DNA from: Dictyobacter aurantiacus
GTDB lineage: Bacteria; Chloroflexota; Ktedonobacteria; Ktedonobacterales; Ktedonobacteraceae
Reading direction: 5' to 3'
Assembly: GCF_003967515.1 (NCBI RefSeq)
Contig: NZ_BIFQ01000002.1
Location: forward strand, 1,116,001 to 1,180,000
DNA: 64,000 nt
Made by a program: the position numbers and the translations under genes. Below the pieces are notes generated by a model. It saw only the letters and a program-made list of their open reading frames with translations. It had not been told where the DNA came from and searched no databases. Shown here in pieces: positions 1 to 9,313 of the stretch; position 1 is the stretch's first letter, and each line of letters begins with the position of its first letter.

Positions 1-138
1 AAATCCTCTTTATAGTATACCCATGGAACCAAATTCTGGCTATAATTTTGCGCACATAGATGCGATCGAGATAGATGCAGAATGCATATATATGGTAGAC
101 TTTCCATAATATAGTGTACAACGATGGAGTTAAATATT

Positions 139-1944
139 ATGACAACTATTTCTGGTGTGGCATCGACAATTTCTATCACAGGTATGGGAGACAACTTTTC
201 GGCGCAGCAGACAGTGACAGAGGTAAACGCTGGATTGTCGTTGATCGAACTACATATTACGGCCAATGATGGGCAAGCGCGACCGGCTCCGCGCATCCAG
301 ATCAGCTGGTCGCTGCCCATGCACGATATCTACAGCCTCTGGCATTCGGGCAGCGATCGCAACAAAAATATTCCGGCTGACTGGTCGCACGGGAACATCG
401 CGAAGGTGACGTCGCAGATGCCGGTTGTCAGCTTCTATAGTTACCATGGAGAAAATCGGCTGACCGCAGCCTTCTCAGACGCGCTGGAAGCCGTCGAGAT
501 CAAAGCGGGAGTAAGCGAAGAGACCGGCGAGTTGCATTGCTCCCTCAATCTGTTTGTGGAGTCATCACCCGAGCTGGCTGACTATATGGCCACGCTCCGC
601 CTGGATACACGTGCCATCCCTTACTACACAGCCCTGGACAACGTTCAGCGGTGGTGGGCCGAGCAACCAGGATACGAGCCGGCCCCGGTACCAGAGCCAG
701 CGCGCCTGCCCATGTACTCGACCTGGTATAGCTTCCATCAGCAGTTAGAGCCTGCCGCCATCGAGGCCCAGTGTCGCATCGCCAAAGAGCTTGGCTGCGA
801 GGCGGTCATCGTGGATGATGGCTGGCAAACGATCAATAACGAGCGCGGCTACGCCTACTGCGGTGACTGGGAAGTAGCCACTGAGAAGATACCAGACATG
901 AAGGCCCACGTTGCCAGGGTGCATGAGCTGGGCATGAAATACGTCTTATGGTACTCAGTTCCCTTCGTCGGTCAGTACAGCAAGGCCTGGTCGCGTTTCA
1001 ACGACCGCATGCTGTACACCATCGAGCGCCTGGGAGCCGGCGTACTTGATCCGCGCTATCCTGAGGTGCGCGAATATCTGATCCAGCTCTACGAAAAAGC
1101 CCTGGTCGAATGGGATCTGGACGGCTTCAAGCTGGACTTCGTAGATGCGTTCCGGGCTGAGCCGCGCTTCCCCCAGCCGCCACTATCCTCAACATCCCAG
1201 GTCAGCACGGCAGAGGAGCGTGACGAACAATCGATCGATAGAGCTGTAGATCGACTGCTCACCGATATCATGGTACGCCTCAGAGCCATAAAACCCGACA
1301 TCTTGATTGAGTTCCGGCAGTCATATGTGGGGCCGTTGATGCGCAAGTATGGCAACATGTTCCGCGCCGGAGATTGTCCCTACGAATTCATTACCAACCG
1401 CGTGCGTACACTGGATATTCGCCTGTTATGCGGGCAGACCGCTGCCCATGCCGATATGCTGATGTGGCATCCAGATGAACCAGCCGAGATCGTGGCCCAG
1501 CAATTAATCAACGTCCTCTTCTCGGTTCCACAGATATCAGTCCTGCTTGATAAGCTACCGGCCACGCATCTCGAAGTGGTACGCTACTGGCTAGCCTTCT
1601 GGCGGCAGCACCGGGATGTTCTGCTGGATGGAACGCTCATGCCCGCGCATCCAGAGGTACTCTATCCCATGGTCAGCGCCACCAACGAAGACAAATATCT
1701 GATCGTATCCTATCAAGACAACATCATAACGCTTCCGGACTCCATACCGGAGGAACTCATTGTCATCAATGGCAGCCTGGAACAGCGGCTCGTTCTGGAG
1801 GTCACGGCGGATAGTGGATCGCGCCAGATGCATATTCGCGACTGCCGCGGTCAAAGCATTCAGCAAGCAGAGTTGACCCTCAACCCTGGCCTGCACATGC
1901 TCAACGTGCCAGCCTCCGGAACCGTCACCCTGCAAAAACATTGA
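139..1944 (+). CDS. GH36-type alpha-galactosidase
   Basis: Predicted retaining glycoside hydrolase of the GH36/melibiase clan, removing alpha-linked galactose from oligosaccharides. There is no signal peptide, so it is probably cytoplasmic. The protein (601 aa) has a beta-rich N-terminal third, then a TIM barrel with DDGWQ near residue 226. The motif DGFKLDFVD near 330 holds the catalytic Asp nucleophile, and RAGDCP near 410 holds the likely acid/base Asp. An ATG lies five codons upstream at 124, but the ATG at 139 is preferred because TGGAGT sits about 8 bases before it. The protein is shorter than the 700-730 aa bacterial GH36 enzymes, so the subfamily and exact substrate are uncertain. It converges on the L,D-transpeptidase gene and shares a hairpin terminator with it. 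Confidence 0.85.
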   Translation: MTTISGVASTISITGMGDNFSAQQTVTEVNAGLSLIELHITANDGQARPAPRIQISWSLPMHDIYSLWHSGSDRNKNIPADWSHGNIAKVTSQMPVVSFYSYHGENRLTAAFSDALEAVEIKAGVSEETGELHCSLNLFVESSPELADYMATLRLDTRAIPYYTALDNVQRWWAEQPGYEPAPVPEPARLPMYSTWYSFHQQLEPAAIEAQCRIAKELGCEAVIVDDGWQTINNERGYAYCGDWEVATEKIPDMKAHVARVHELGMKYVLWYSVPFVGQYSKAWSRFNDRMLYTIERLGAGVLDPRYPEVREYLIQLYEKALVEWDLDGFKLDFVDAFRAEPRFPQPPLSSTSQVSTAEERDEQSIDRAVDRLLTDIMVRLRAIKPDILIEFRQSYVGPLMRKYGNMFRAGDCPYEFITNRVRTLDIRLLCGQTAAHADMLMWHPDEPAEIVAQQLINVLFSVPQISVLLDKLPATHLEVVRYWLAFWRQHRDVLLDGTLMPAHPEVLYPMVSATNEDKYLIVSYQDNIITLPDSIPEELIVINGSLEQRLVLEVTADSGSRQMHIRDCRGQSIQQAELTLNPGLHMLNVPASGTVTLQKH

Positions 1945-1951
1945 GGGGGGT

Positions 1952-2000
1952 ATGAGTTGGTGCAGAAGTTGCACAGAGTGCAACTTCTGCACCAACTCAT
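1952..2000. terminator. Shared hairpin terminator between convergent genes
   Basis: A perfect 22-bp inverted repeat with a 5-base loop starts 8 bp after the GH36 stop codon. It is followed by AAAATTTTTC on the plus strand. It lies between the ends of two convergent genes and probably stops transcription from both sides. Confidence 0.85.
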
Positions 2001-2030
2001 AAAATTTTTCTTTCTTCAATGATCTCGCTA

Positions 2031-2573
2031 TCAGGAATGAATCTGTACCGTCGTCCCGATAGGAGCCCAGTTATAGAGCCACTGCGCGGCCGCGTACGGC
2101 ATAGAGATACACCCGTGAGATCCATTCTGCCGGCCATAGGTTGGATCATTATGCCAGCCATTGGTGCCGGGTCCATAGACGCTATGCCACCAGGAATCGT
2201 GCAAGTAGTAGCCGCCGGGCTTCCACTCAAGGGCATAATTGATGTGGGTCGGCTCATAGTAGTTAGGCGAGCTTGCTGGCCATGGAGAATAGAATGTCGT
2301 CGGACTCTCCTTGGCAAAGACGTGATAGGTGCCGATCGGCGTTTCCAGACCAGCACGCCCGGTCAGTACCAGGGTAGAGTAGACCACCTTACCACCTTCA
2401 GAGGCCGTCAGCTTCTGCTGCGTCAGATTGACATCTATCACTTTACTTCCACTGCTATCTGTGGTTGCCGCCCTGGCAGAGGATGTACTAGCCGGGCTTA
2501 GCATAAACAGCATCGCGAACAAACACGCAACTATCCCCACCACGCTTATTCTAGCCACTTGTTTATTTATCAT
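2031..2573 (-). CDS. Secreted L,D-transpeptidase (YkuD domain)
   Basis: Predicted cell-wall enzyme that forms or exchanges L,D peptide cross-links outside the membrane. The N-terminus is a signal peptide (KQVAR, a hydrophobic stretch, then SSARAA as the likely cleavage site). The rest is one YkuD domain with the catalytic signature SHGCISMP near residue 156, where Cys is the nucleophile and His its partner. The ATG at 2573 is chosen because GAGGAGG lies 5-6 bases upstream; a longer reading to 2597 lacks such a site. The 180-aa length suits a minimal secreted YkuD protein without substrate-binding repeats. Confidence 0.88.
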   Translation of the reverse strand: MINKQVARISVVGIVACLFAMLFMLSPASTSSARAATTDSSGSKVIDVNLTQQKLTASEGGKVVYSTLVLTGRAGLETPIGTYHVFAKESPTTFYSPWPASSPNYYEPTHINYALEWKPGGYYLHDSWWHSVYGPGTNGWHNDPTYGRQNGSHGCISMPYAAAQWLYNWAPIGTTVQIHS

Positions 2574-2721
2574 TGTATCCTCCTCACCACATAACACGAA
2601 TCACGGAGGCATAAAGTTGTAACTATTAAAATAAAATGACTATTTGTCAATTACACAAATTGCACAATTATGAATTATAAATATGTATTTACTTAAATAT
2701 GTTTTTTAGAATGGACCTTAC

Positions 2722-2968
2722 TTCTCTCACTCTGGGGACACGTGAGCCCCCCGCACGCGCGTCCGCTGCGCGGACGCACTAGTTTTTTATGGTGGTGCAG
2801 GGTGCGCATCCGCGCACCCTGCACCACCATAAAATGAACCCGTAAGCACCTCAGGTGCCTACAGGTCTTTTATATATTGGTGCCTCGGGGGCGCGGATGC
2901 GCCCCCGAGGCACCAATATATAAAACCCATACGGCCGCGTAGCGGACGCGCGTGCGAGAGCACTCACA
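2722..2968. repeat. Family A repeat, complete two-hairpin copy (A1)
   Basis: GC-rich left arm at 2751-2782 (GCGTCCGC-TGC-GCGGACGC hairpin, then TTTTTT) and an inverted right arm at 2928-2958. Between them are hairpin H1 at 2785-2834 (23-bp perfect stem, ATCC loop), a short spacer with GCACCT/AGGTGC, and hairpin H2 at 2868-2925 (27-bp perfect stem, GGAT loop). H1 and H2 stems differ in sequence. The arms followed by T-tracts look like terminators facing inward from both sides. This fills most of the space between the L,D-transpeptidase promoter and the dehydrogenase stop. Confidence 0.85.
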
Positions 2969-2969
2969 G

Positions 2970-4163
2970 TTATTTTTTGATTAACCCGTGGGGATCGAGC
3001 ACAAACTTTTTCGCGACGCCCTTATCAAAGTCCTGGTAGCCTTTAGGCGCTTCGGATAGCGGGATGACAGTGGCGTTCACCGCTTTAGCAATCTGAATCT
3101 TGTCGTTCAAAATGGCCATCATCAGTTGCCGATGGTAGCGCATCACTGGCGTCTGGCCGGTGGTGAATGAGAGGGACTTGGCCCAGCCCAGACCGATATC
3201 CACCCCCAGGCGGCCCTTCTTAGCGCTCTCATCGATGCCACCGGGATCACCGGTTACATACAGACCAGGAATGCCCACACGACCGGCGGCGCGTGTAATG
3301 GTCATCACATCATTCAAAACGGTGGCCGGCGCCTCGGTAGCACCCTGTCCATGGCCTCTCGCCTCAAAACCAACACAGTCCACGGCGGCATCGACAATCG
3401 GCTCACCCACGATCTGCGCGATCATATCGGGTAGCTCGGCATCTTTACGCAGGTCAACTGTTTCGCAACCGAAACTTTTCGCCTGAGCCAGGCGCTCAGG
3501 ATTCATATCGCCCACAATCACAACGGCCGCGCCCAACAACTGGCAGGAGGCCGCGCAGGCCAGGCCAACGGGTCCAGCTCCAGCAACATAGACGGTTGAT
3601 CCGGTAGTTACGCCAGCGCTAAAAGCTCCATGGTAGCCGGTGGGAAAAATATCTGACAGCATGGTCAGATCTTTCATCTTCTCCATCGCCTGTTGTTTAT
3701 CGGGGAACTTCAGCAGGTTCCAGTCGGCATAGGGGACCATCACGTATTCAGCCTGTCCGCCGATCCAGCCCCCCATATCGACATAGCCGTACGCCGCGCC
3801 CGGGCGGGCGGGATTGACATTCAGGCAAACACCGGTGTGACCAGTCTTACACATCCGGCAACGTCCACAGGCAATATTGAACGGAACCGATACGATATCG
3901 CCGACTTTAATAAACTCAACATCGCGTCCCGTCTCGATCACCTCTCCGGTAATTTCGTGGCCCAGGGTCTGTCCCTTTGGCGCAGTGGTACGCCCACGCA
4001 CCATATGCTGATCGCTACCACAAATATTGGTGGCGATTACGCGCAGAATCACACCATGCTCGCACTTGCGATGCTGTGCCTCCAGTTCTAGCTTCGGATA
4101 CTCAATCTTTTCAACCTGGACCTTCCCTGGTTCGATGTATACAACACATTTATTGCCTGCCAT
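2970..4163 (-). CDS. Zinc-dependent dehydrogenase, FdhA (glutathione-independent formaldehyde dehydrogenase) type
   Basis: Medium-chain zinc alcohol dehydrogenase, most like the glutathione-independent formaldehyde dehydrogenase group that oxidises formaldehyde or small aldehydes with bound NAD. The sequence shows the catalytic zinc motif NICGSDQHM near residue 45, GHE near 70, a structural zinc cluster (CGRCRMCKTGHTGVC near 100-115), the family insert AYGYVDMGGWIGGQAEYV, and a Rossmann fold at VYVAGAGPVGLA. The ATG at 4163 has AAGGAG 7-8 bases upstream; the 8-residue extension to 4187 lacks one. The 397-aa length matches FdhA. Its true substrate cannot be told from sequence. The A1 repeat begins 2 bp past its stop and may act as its terminator. 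Confidence 0.85.
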   Translation of the reverse strand: MAGNKCVVYIEPGKVQVEKIEYPKLELEAQHRKCEHGVILRVIATNICGSDQHMVRGRTTAPKGQTLGHEITGEVIETGRDVEFIKVGDIVSVPFNIACGRCRMCKTGHTGVCLNVNPARPGAAYGYVDMGGWIGGQAEYVMVPYADWNLLKFPDKQQAMEKMKDLTMLSDIFPTGYHGAFSAGVTTGSTVYVAGAGPVGLACAASCQLLGAAVVIVGDMNPERLAQAKSFGCETVDLRKDAELPDMIAQIVGEPIVDAAVDCVGFEARGHGQGATEAPATVLNDVMTITRAAGRVGIPGLYVTGDPGGIDESAKKGRLGVDIGLGWAKSLSFTTGQTPVMRYHRQLMMAILNDKIQIAKAVNATVIPLSEAPKGYQDFDKGVAKKFVLDPHGLIKK

Positions 4164-4335
4164 ATAGTTTTCTCCTTCTTTGGACAAAAATCTTCTCTGT
4201 TCAGTAGTTGGCTGGCCATAAGGAAAGTACGATCGCTACACAGAGGATTGCCTGCTCCATCGCAACGGCAAATCTACAGGAACGCATTCTAGAAAACTCC
4301 GTAGGACTGTCGAGTACTTGAGGCTTAACATCATG

Positions 4336-4370
4336 CTTGAGGTAAATTAGACACTATCATTTATCTCAAG
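4336..4370. promoter_or_regulatory. Inverted repeat upstream of the dehydrogenase gene
   Basis: CTTGAGGTAAAT and ATTTATCTCAAG form a 12-bp inverted repeat with one mismatch around an 11-base spacer. A further TTGAGGCTTAA copy lies at 4318-4328. It is about 170 bp upstream of the dehydrogenase start and may be an operator. No regulator gene adjoins it. The rest of 4164-4591 is AT-rich with no ORF I can support. Confidence 0.35.
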
Positions 4371-4591
4371 CTTAACTCATCTTATCGCGCTATTTCCGAC
4401 ACGAAAAAATGTAGCATATAGAATTGCACCTGTCAATGCAAGAGGATAATTAAGGTGAGCTAAAAAAGCCCTCTGAGGTCCTTCGCACGAGGCAGGAAAA
4501 GGCAAAAAAAGATAGCACAATGGTTCATTTTTAGAGGTTATCCATACGCGTCAAAGACACATTCATCGTACAACTTATATGTACAAACATA

Positions 4592-4633
4592 CAGGAAGGG
4601 CACTACCAGACTCATCTGGTAGTGCCCTTCCTG
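4592..4633 (-). terminator. Hairpin terminator of the epimerase gene
   Basis: Perfect 19-bp stem with a CTCA loop, only 4 bp past the epimerase stop codon on the minus strand. The following sequence is AT-rich but has no clean T-run. Confidence 0.75.
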
Positions 4634-4637
4634 CCCA

Positions 4638-5657
4638 TCAGGCTGAAGGGGGCTGATGCCAGAGCTCCAATAGCTGCGCTTCACGTTTGGGATCCATACC
4701 GGCGCGGCGTGGACCGACGGGACGCGTCTGATTCCAGGCCAGCGTATCCTTGATAGTGACCGCCAGCGGCCGGTAAGTCAATCCCGCGGCCCGCGCTCGA
4801 TCCACGCTCGCCAGCATAAAACCGGCCATATCGGCCTCGCTATCAGGAATCCAGAGCGGCAATTCCATCCACATGCCCACTTTGTGCTCGTTCAAAAAAG
4901 CATCATCGACCCAGGTAAAAGTAGCATCGCTACCAATAACGGCCTTGCACTGCTCTAAAAACTGCCGCATAGTCAACTGGCCAACAGGTCCATTAGCGTT
5001 ATAGGTACCCGTCTGACCCGCCTCAACCATGCGCACAATCCAATCGGCCATATCGCGCACATCGATGAACTGGATCATCTTATCGGGTCGTCCAGGGGCC
5101 AGCACTTCTCCGCCACGGGCTACGCGCACCGGCCAGTACGTAAAGCGATCGGTACCGTCGTATGGTCCCACGAGCAAGCCCGAGCGAACATTGAGCACGC
5201 GGCCCGGCATCTCTTCCTCCGCCGCCTGTTCGCAGAGAGCCTTAAGAGGTCCATAGAGCTCACCATATGGAGGCTGCATCTGCTCGGTAGAGGCCAGTTG
5301 CTCATCGGTCACGGTCGCCACTGGAGACGACTCATCCACTCCAGGCTGAGAAAAATCGGCATAGACCGATTTGCTGGAGACGAAAGTATAATGCTTCACG
5401 TTCGCCGCCAGTAAGCGGGTCGAAGCCCGTACCACATCGGGATGGTAACCACTGGTATCGATGGCAGCATCCCATTCTCTGCCCTCAAGAAGGGAGAGAT
5501 CGCGGGTTCGATCGCCGTGCAATTGCTCAACGCCGGGATACTCCACATCAGGATGGGTACCACGATTGAAGAGTGTCACCTCATGACCGGCCGCCAGAGC
5601 ACTATCAACCAGGGCACGTCCCAGAAAGACCGTTCCACCGAGAAGAAGAAATTTCAT
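4638..5657 (-). CDS. NAD-dependent epimerase/dehydratase family protein
   Basis: Extended short-chain dehydrogenase fold of about 339 aa. The N-terminus MKFLLLGGTVFLGRALV carries the GxxGxxG-like NAD(P)-binding loop. SSKSVYAD near 110 holds the Ser region and YGPLK near 155 fits the YxxxK catalytic pair. The family acts on nucleotide sugars or related small molecules, and the substrate here is unknown. The start at 5657 is preferred because the residues upstream of it derive from a palindromic repeat and AAGGA lies about 10 bases before this ATG. It appears to be a single-gene unit. Confidence 0.8.
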   Translation of the reverse strand: MKFLLLGGTVFLGRALVDSALAAGHEVTLFNRGTHPDVEYPGVEQLHGDRTRDLSLLEGREWDAAIDTSGYHPDVVRASTRLLAANVKHYTFVSSKSVYADFSQPGVDESSPVATVTDEQLASTEQMQPPYGELYGPLKALCEQAAEEEMPGRVLNVRSGLLVGPYDGTDRFTYWPVRVARGGEVLAPGRPDKMIQFIDVRDMADWIVRMVEAGQTGTYNANGPVGQLTMRQFLEQCKAVIGSDATFTWVDDAFLNEHKVGMWMELPLWIPDSEADMAGFMLASVDRARAAGLTYRPLAVTIKDTLAWNQTRPVGPRRAGMDPKREAQLLELWHQPPSA

Positions 5658-5743
5658 ACACGCCACATCCTTTTCTTTAACATCTGCCCCTATCATACCA
5701 GCCCTTCCAGAGTCCGGGGAAGTAGACAAAAATGCTGATAGCA

Positions 5744-5792
5744 TAGCTATGATTGGTGCATATGCTGATAGCATGTGCACCAATCATAGCTA
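5744..5792. repeat. Near-perfect 23-bp palindrome upstream of the epimerase
   Basis: Stem from 5744-5766 pairs with 5770-5792 with one G-T pair, and the loop is GAT. It contains GGTGCA/TGCACC as in the family A hairpins and directly adjoins an A fragment. Confidence 0.7.
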
Positions 5793-5890
5793 GCGGGCGT
5801 GATAGCCCCCGCACGAGCGTCCGCATACGCGGCCGCACTCGTTTTTTGTTGGTGCAACAGGGGCGCGGATGTGCCCCTGTTGCACCAACA
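5793..5890. repeat. Family A repeat, left-end fragment with one hairpin (A2)
   Basis: GC-rich arm (CCGCACGAGCGTCCGC and onward) followed by TTTTTT and a 20-bp hairpin at 5847-5890 with a GGAT loop and one G-T pair. The spacer, second hairpin and right arm of the full element are missing. The hairpin lies just beyond the stop of the minus-strand hybrid kinase and could serve as its terminator. Confidence 0.75.
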
Positions 5891-5906
5891 TGTAATGGAT
5901 TAGTGA

Positions 5907-8864
5907 TTAGTTTGAAATGGAGGTATGTTCCTGTTTCGAAGGGAGTTCGTTTGCGTTCGCGTAGAGTGGCAGGGTGAACCAGAAGGTTGAACCCTGGTTT
6001 AGTGTGCTGGATACGCCTACGGTTCCTCCCTGGCGCTCAATAATGGTGCGGCAGATATGTAATCCCAATCCCAGGCCAACGCCGGTGCCACTTTTAACCT
6101 CAACCCCGGGAACGCGATAGAAGCGATCCCAGATGTGCTGCTGCACGTCCAGCGGCAAACCCGGTCCCTGATCGCACACAGAGACCCTCACAGCCGAGTC
6201 GCATCGATCGAGGCGCACGGTGATCATGGTATCCTCATCCGAGTACTTGATCGCATTGGAGAGGTAATTGGTCACGACCTGGCCGACACGCTGGGCATCC
6301 GCCCATACGAAAACCTCACCTTCGGTGCCTCTCAATTGAATGGCATGTTTCTGGGAAGTCTGGCGCTGATCCTCAATAGCCTCTTGTACGACTTTTCGCA
6401 GGTCGCAGCGGGTAACCTGTAGATCCAACTTTTCCATACGGACACGTGTGGAGTCCACAAGGTCGTTTACCAACCTGGTCTGGGTCATGATCTGTCGCTC
6501 CGCGCGTTCGAGGAAATTGCCGATGGTCGCGATATCTGGCACTGCTCCACTACCCAGCTCGGCTTGATGGGATAAAATACGGTTCAGTTGCCGCCTGGCT
6601 AGCTGAACATTCGCACGCACCGCCGTCAGCGGAGATTTAAGCTCATGGCTGACAATGCCGATAAAATCATCGATGCGGCGCGTGGTTTCAAGCGCCGTCA
6701 GTTCTCTGACACGGGCCTCTTCCCGTTCACGCAACAACCTCTCGCGCTCGATCACCAGCACGGCTAACTGTCCAACCGCGGCCACCAGGGTCACTTCTTC
6801 CGTCAGATAGCGATGATATACATCCATTGGATAAACGATCACCACACCCATTAGAGCGGACTGCAGACAAAGCGGAGCAAGGATGGCTCGGTGCAGATGG
6901 GGGTGCAATTGATATGCATGATAAGAGGGCTGACTCACATCCAGAGAGACCACACCACCTTCGCGCAACTGCCTGACAGCTGCTAATTGGAACAAATCTG
7001 TCAGGGACATTCCCTGTACGCGATTGAGCAGGGAGGAAAGTAGGGAAGCATCGAAGCCAGTACCCACGCTATATTCGACCTTCTCGGTCCCGGGTACCAG
7101 CACAAATAACAGAGCCCCCTCACAGTCCAGAACACGGCAAGTTAGTTCAGCCAGGCGTTGCATCACGGCTCGGCCGGTCTGCTCGGTCTGCTCGGTCCGT
7201 ACAGACGGTCCTTCAATGGAGATGAGGCTTTTAGCCATCATCAACAGAGCATCGAGCGCGGCATGGGTACGCCGTTCCAGGCGACGACGCCTCGTCACAT
7301 CATGCGTCACCATAATCGCGCCACTTACCGCTCCATCTTCGGTCAGCAGCGGTGTCCCTGTCACACTCAGCTCGACCTCAAATCCTGTCGCGCGACGCAG
7401 ACGCATATCAGCTGCCGTAGGACCCGCCAGATGTTCTCCTCGCAATAGCCTGGCTTCCGGGCGCTGCTCATCAGGCAAGGGCCGGCCCTGCTCATCCACA
7501 AACAGGGGCGGAGGGATAGAGAGCCGTTCGCTCAGCATACCGGTTGACACTCCCATGAGGCTGCGTGCTGCTCGATTCAGGCGTACCGGATTGCCCTGAG
7601 CATCCAATATAAACAGGCCGTCGCCGATGGCTTCAAAAAAGGCTTCCAGCTCACTGGCCCGCTCGGTAGCCCGCTGCTCTGACTGCTTGCGCTCCGTAAT
7701 ATCTAGATCAACGCCTATCATACGCACAGGATGACCCTCATTATCGTAGAACGCATGACCACGAGCCGCGAGCCAGCGAACACTACCATCCGCATGCAGC
7801 ATACGGAAATCCGCCTGGAACATACTTTTTTGTTGCAGCGCCTGCTGCAACAGCGCGGTAACCAGGGCGCGATCATCGGGATGAACCAGATCGCAGAATG
7901 CCTCGTAGGTACCACTGAACGTTCCGGGCGCCATCCCCAGCAAGGCTTCCATTTCTTCAGACCAGACATCTTTTCCCGTTTTGATATTCCAATCCCAGGT
8001 CCCCATCCTGGCGGCAGAGAACGCCAGGCGCAGACGCTCGTCACTTTCGCGCAGAGCGGCCTCCGTCTCTTTCAACTCTGTCACATCACGGCTGATGCTC
8101 AGAACGGAGATCACCTCTCCGGCGCTATCGAACTCGGGGGTCAACTTTGCCTGAAAGATGCGCAGGCCAGTGGGCGATGAATAGTTGAATTCGATTTGGG
8201 TGATCTTCCCGGTGGAAAATACTTCGTGCAGATTTTTTTCCCACCTCGCGCAAAAATCTTCGGGGAAACCCACCTCGCGTTTTGTTTTGTTCAAAAAAGC
8301 TTCTACTGGCAGGCCCGTTATCTTCGTCACAGCAGGATTAACATAGAGGTGGCGTAACGCTGGATCAAAGCGGGAAATAATATCTGAGGCGTTTTCCGCC
8401 AGCGTTTGAAAGGCGTGGCGCTGCCGAATCAGTTCTATGCGCTGCGCCTCTACCTGTTGCTGCATGCGCATCTTCTCTGTTGCATTCATGATGGAATGTC
8501 GCAGCAGCTCAGGTGTAAGCTGCTTTTTAAGCACATAATCCAGCGCGCCACTCTTCATCGACTCCACAGCAGCCATCTCACTACCACCGCCTGTAAGAAC
8601 CACCACCGGCAAAAATGGCTGATTGAGCAATGCATGAAGCCGATCAAGAAAGACGACGCCACCCATATCAGGCAAATTATAATCCAGGAGCACACAATCA
8701 AACGCGACCTCCTGGCACAGGCTCAATCCCTGCTTTCCATTATGGGCCTCATGGATCGTGTAAAGCATACTCTGATCGCGCGAGAGATAGCGGCGTATCG
8801 TCACACAATCTTCCGGGCTATCATCAACGATCAAGATCTGCCTGCACTGTTGTGATTGCGACAT
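5907..8864 (-). CDS. Receiver-PAS-GAF hybrid sensor histidine kinase
   Basis: Predicted soluble signalling kinase of about 985 aa. Domains in order: N-terminal CheY-like receiver (residues 8-125; ILIVDDSPED acidic pocket, phospho-Asp in LLDYNLP near 61, Lys in VLKKQ); two or three PAS/PAC units between about 150 and 530; a GAF domain at about 560-720; HisKA with SHELKSP near 760; HATPase with NYLSNAIKYS, DQGPGLP and GLGLGLHI. No membrane segment is visible. The start at 8864 is chosen because TCTGGAG lies 8 bases before this ATG. It follows the phytochrome and its regulator after a 41-bp gap, so it is likely co-transcribed. A receiver at the N-terminus suggests it can take phosphate from another kinase, perhaps the phytochrome. 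Confidence 0.88.
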   Translation of the reverse strand: MSQSQQCRQILIVDDSPEDCVTIRRYLSRDQSMLYTIHEAHNGKQGLSLCQEVAFDCVLLDYNLPDMGGVVFLDRLHALLNQPFLPVVVLTGGGSEMAAVESMKSGALDYVLKKQLTPELLRHSIMNATEKMRMQQQVEAQRIELIRQRHAFQTLAENASDIISRFDPALRHLYVNPAVTKITGLPVEAFLNKTKREVGFPEDFCARWEKNLHEVFSTGKITQIEFNYSSPTGLRIFQAKLTPEFDSAGEVISVLSISRDVTELKETEAALRESDERLRLAFSAARMGTWDWNIKTGKDVWSEEMEALLGMAPGTFSGTYEAFCDLVHPDDRALVTALLQQALQQKSMFQADFRMLHADGSVRWLAARGHAFYDNEGHPVRMIGVDLDITERKQSEQRATERASELEAFFEAIGDGLFILDAQGNPVRLNRAARSLMGVSTGMLSERLSIPPPLFVDEQGRPLPDEQRPEARLLRGEHLAGPTAADMRLRRATGFEVELSVTGTPLLTEDGAVSGAIMVTHDVTRRRRLERRTHAALDALLMMAKSLISIEGPSVRTEQTEQTGRAVMQRLAELTCRVLDCEGALLFVLVPGTEKVEYSVGTGFDASLLSSLLNRVQGMSLTDLFQLAAVRQLREGGVVSLDVSQPSYHAYQLHPHLHRAILAPLCLQSALMGVVIVYPMDVYHRYLTEEVTLVAAVGQLAVLVIERERLLREREEARVRELTALETTRRIDDFIGIVSHELKSPLTAVRANVQLARRQLNRILSHQAELGSGAVPDIATIGNFLERAERQIMTQTRLVNDLVDSTRVRMEKLDLQVTRCDLRKVVQEAIEDQRQTSQKHAIQLRGTEGEVFVWADAQRVGQVVTNYLSNAIKYSDEDTMITVRLDRCDSAVRVSVCDQGPGLPLDVQQHIWDRFYRVPGVEVKSGTGVGLGLGLHICRTIIERQGGTVGVSSTLNQGSTFWFTLPLYANANELPSKQEHTSISN

Positions 8865-8905
8865 CGGGACGGCTCCAGACTTCATGGCAGAACGACGGCC
8901 TCAAA

Positions 8906-9313
8906 CTAGTAACCAACGAGCAATTCCATCGTTCGTGTAAAATGATCAAAGTGCACAGGTTTAAGCACATAGCTGTTCGCACCACACTCATAACAGAACG
9001 CAACATCCCGAGGATTTGAAGAAGTCGTCAAAATCACCACGGGAAGCCGCTTCAGGGCCGGATCTTGCTTTATGCGCTCCAGCACAACGCGTCCATCCAG
9101 GCCGATCAAATTCAGGTCCAACAAAACTAACGCTGGCAAGGAAGTATCCGCCAGGTGGGTGTACTTGCCACGCCGGTAGAGAAAGTCCAATGTTTCTTCT
9201 CCCCCGGTGCAGCGCACGATGGGATAAGAGACAGCTAGCTTCTTAAAGATGCGATTTAACGTAAAGAAATCCTCATCGCTATCCTCAGCAATCAGGATCG
9301 ATGGCGCGTTCAT
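8906..9313 (-). CDS. Rcp1-like CheY-type response regulator
   Basis: Single receiver domain of 135 aa with no output domain. It has the acidic pair in IAEDSDED near 10, the phospho-accepting Asp in LVLLDLNLIGLDG near 66, T/S at LTTSS and Lys in YVLKP. The FFTLNRIFKK and CTGGEETLDFLYRRG segments resemble the regulators paired with cyanobacterial and bacterial phytochromes (Rcp1 group). Its ATG overlaps the phytochrome stop codon (TGATG), with AAGGAG 5 bases upstream, so translation is probably coupled. It likely receives phosphate from the phytochrome kinase and passes it on. Confidence 0.9.
   Translation of the reverse strand: MNAPSILIAEDSDEDFFTLNRIFKKLAVSYPIVRCTGGEETLDFLYRRGKYTHLADTSLPALVLLDLNLIGLDGRVVLERIKQDPALKRLPVVILTTSSNPRDVAFCYECGANSYVLKPVHFDHFTRTMELLVGY

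Noticed and set aside
5658..5783. Longer start for the epimerase, adding about 42 residues
   Set aside because: The extra residues are translated from a palindromic repeat and precede the typical NAD-binding N-terminus.
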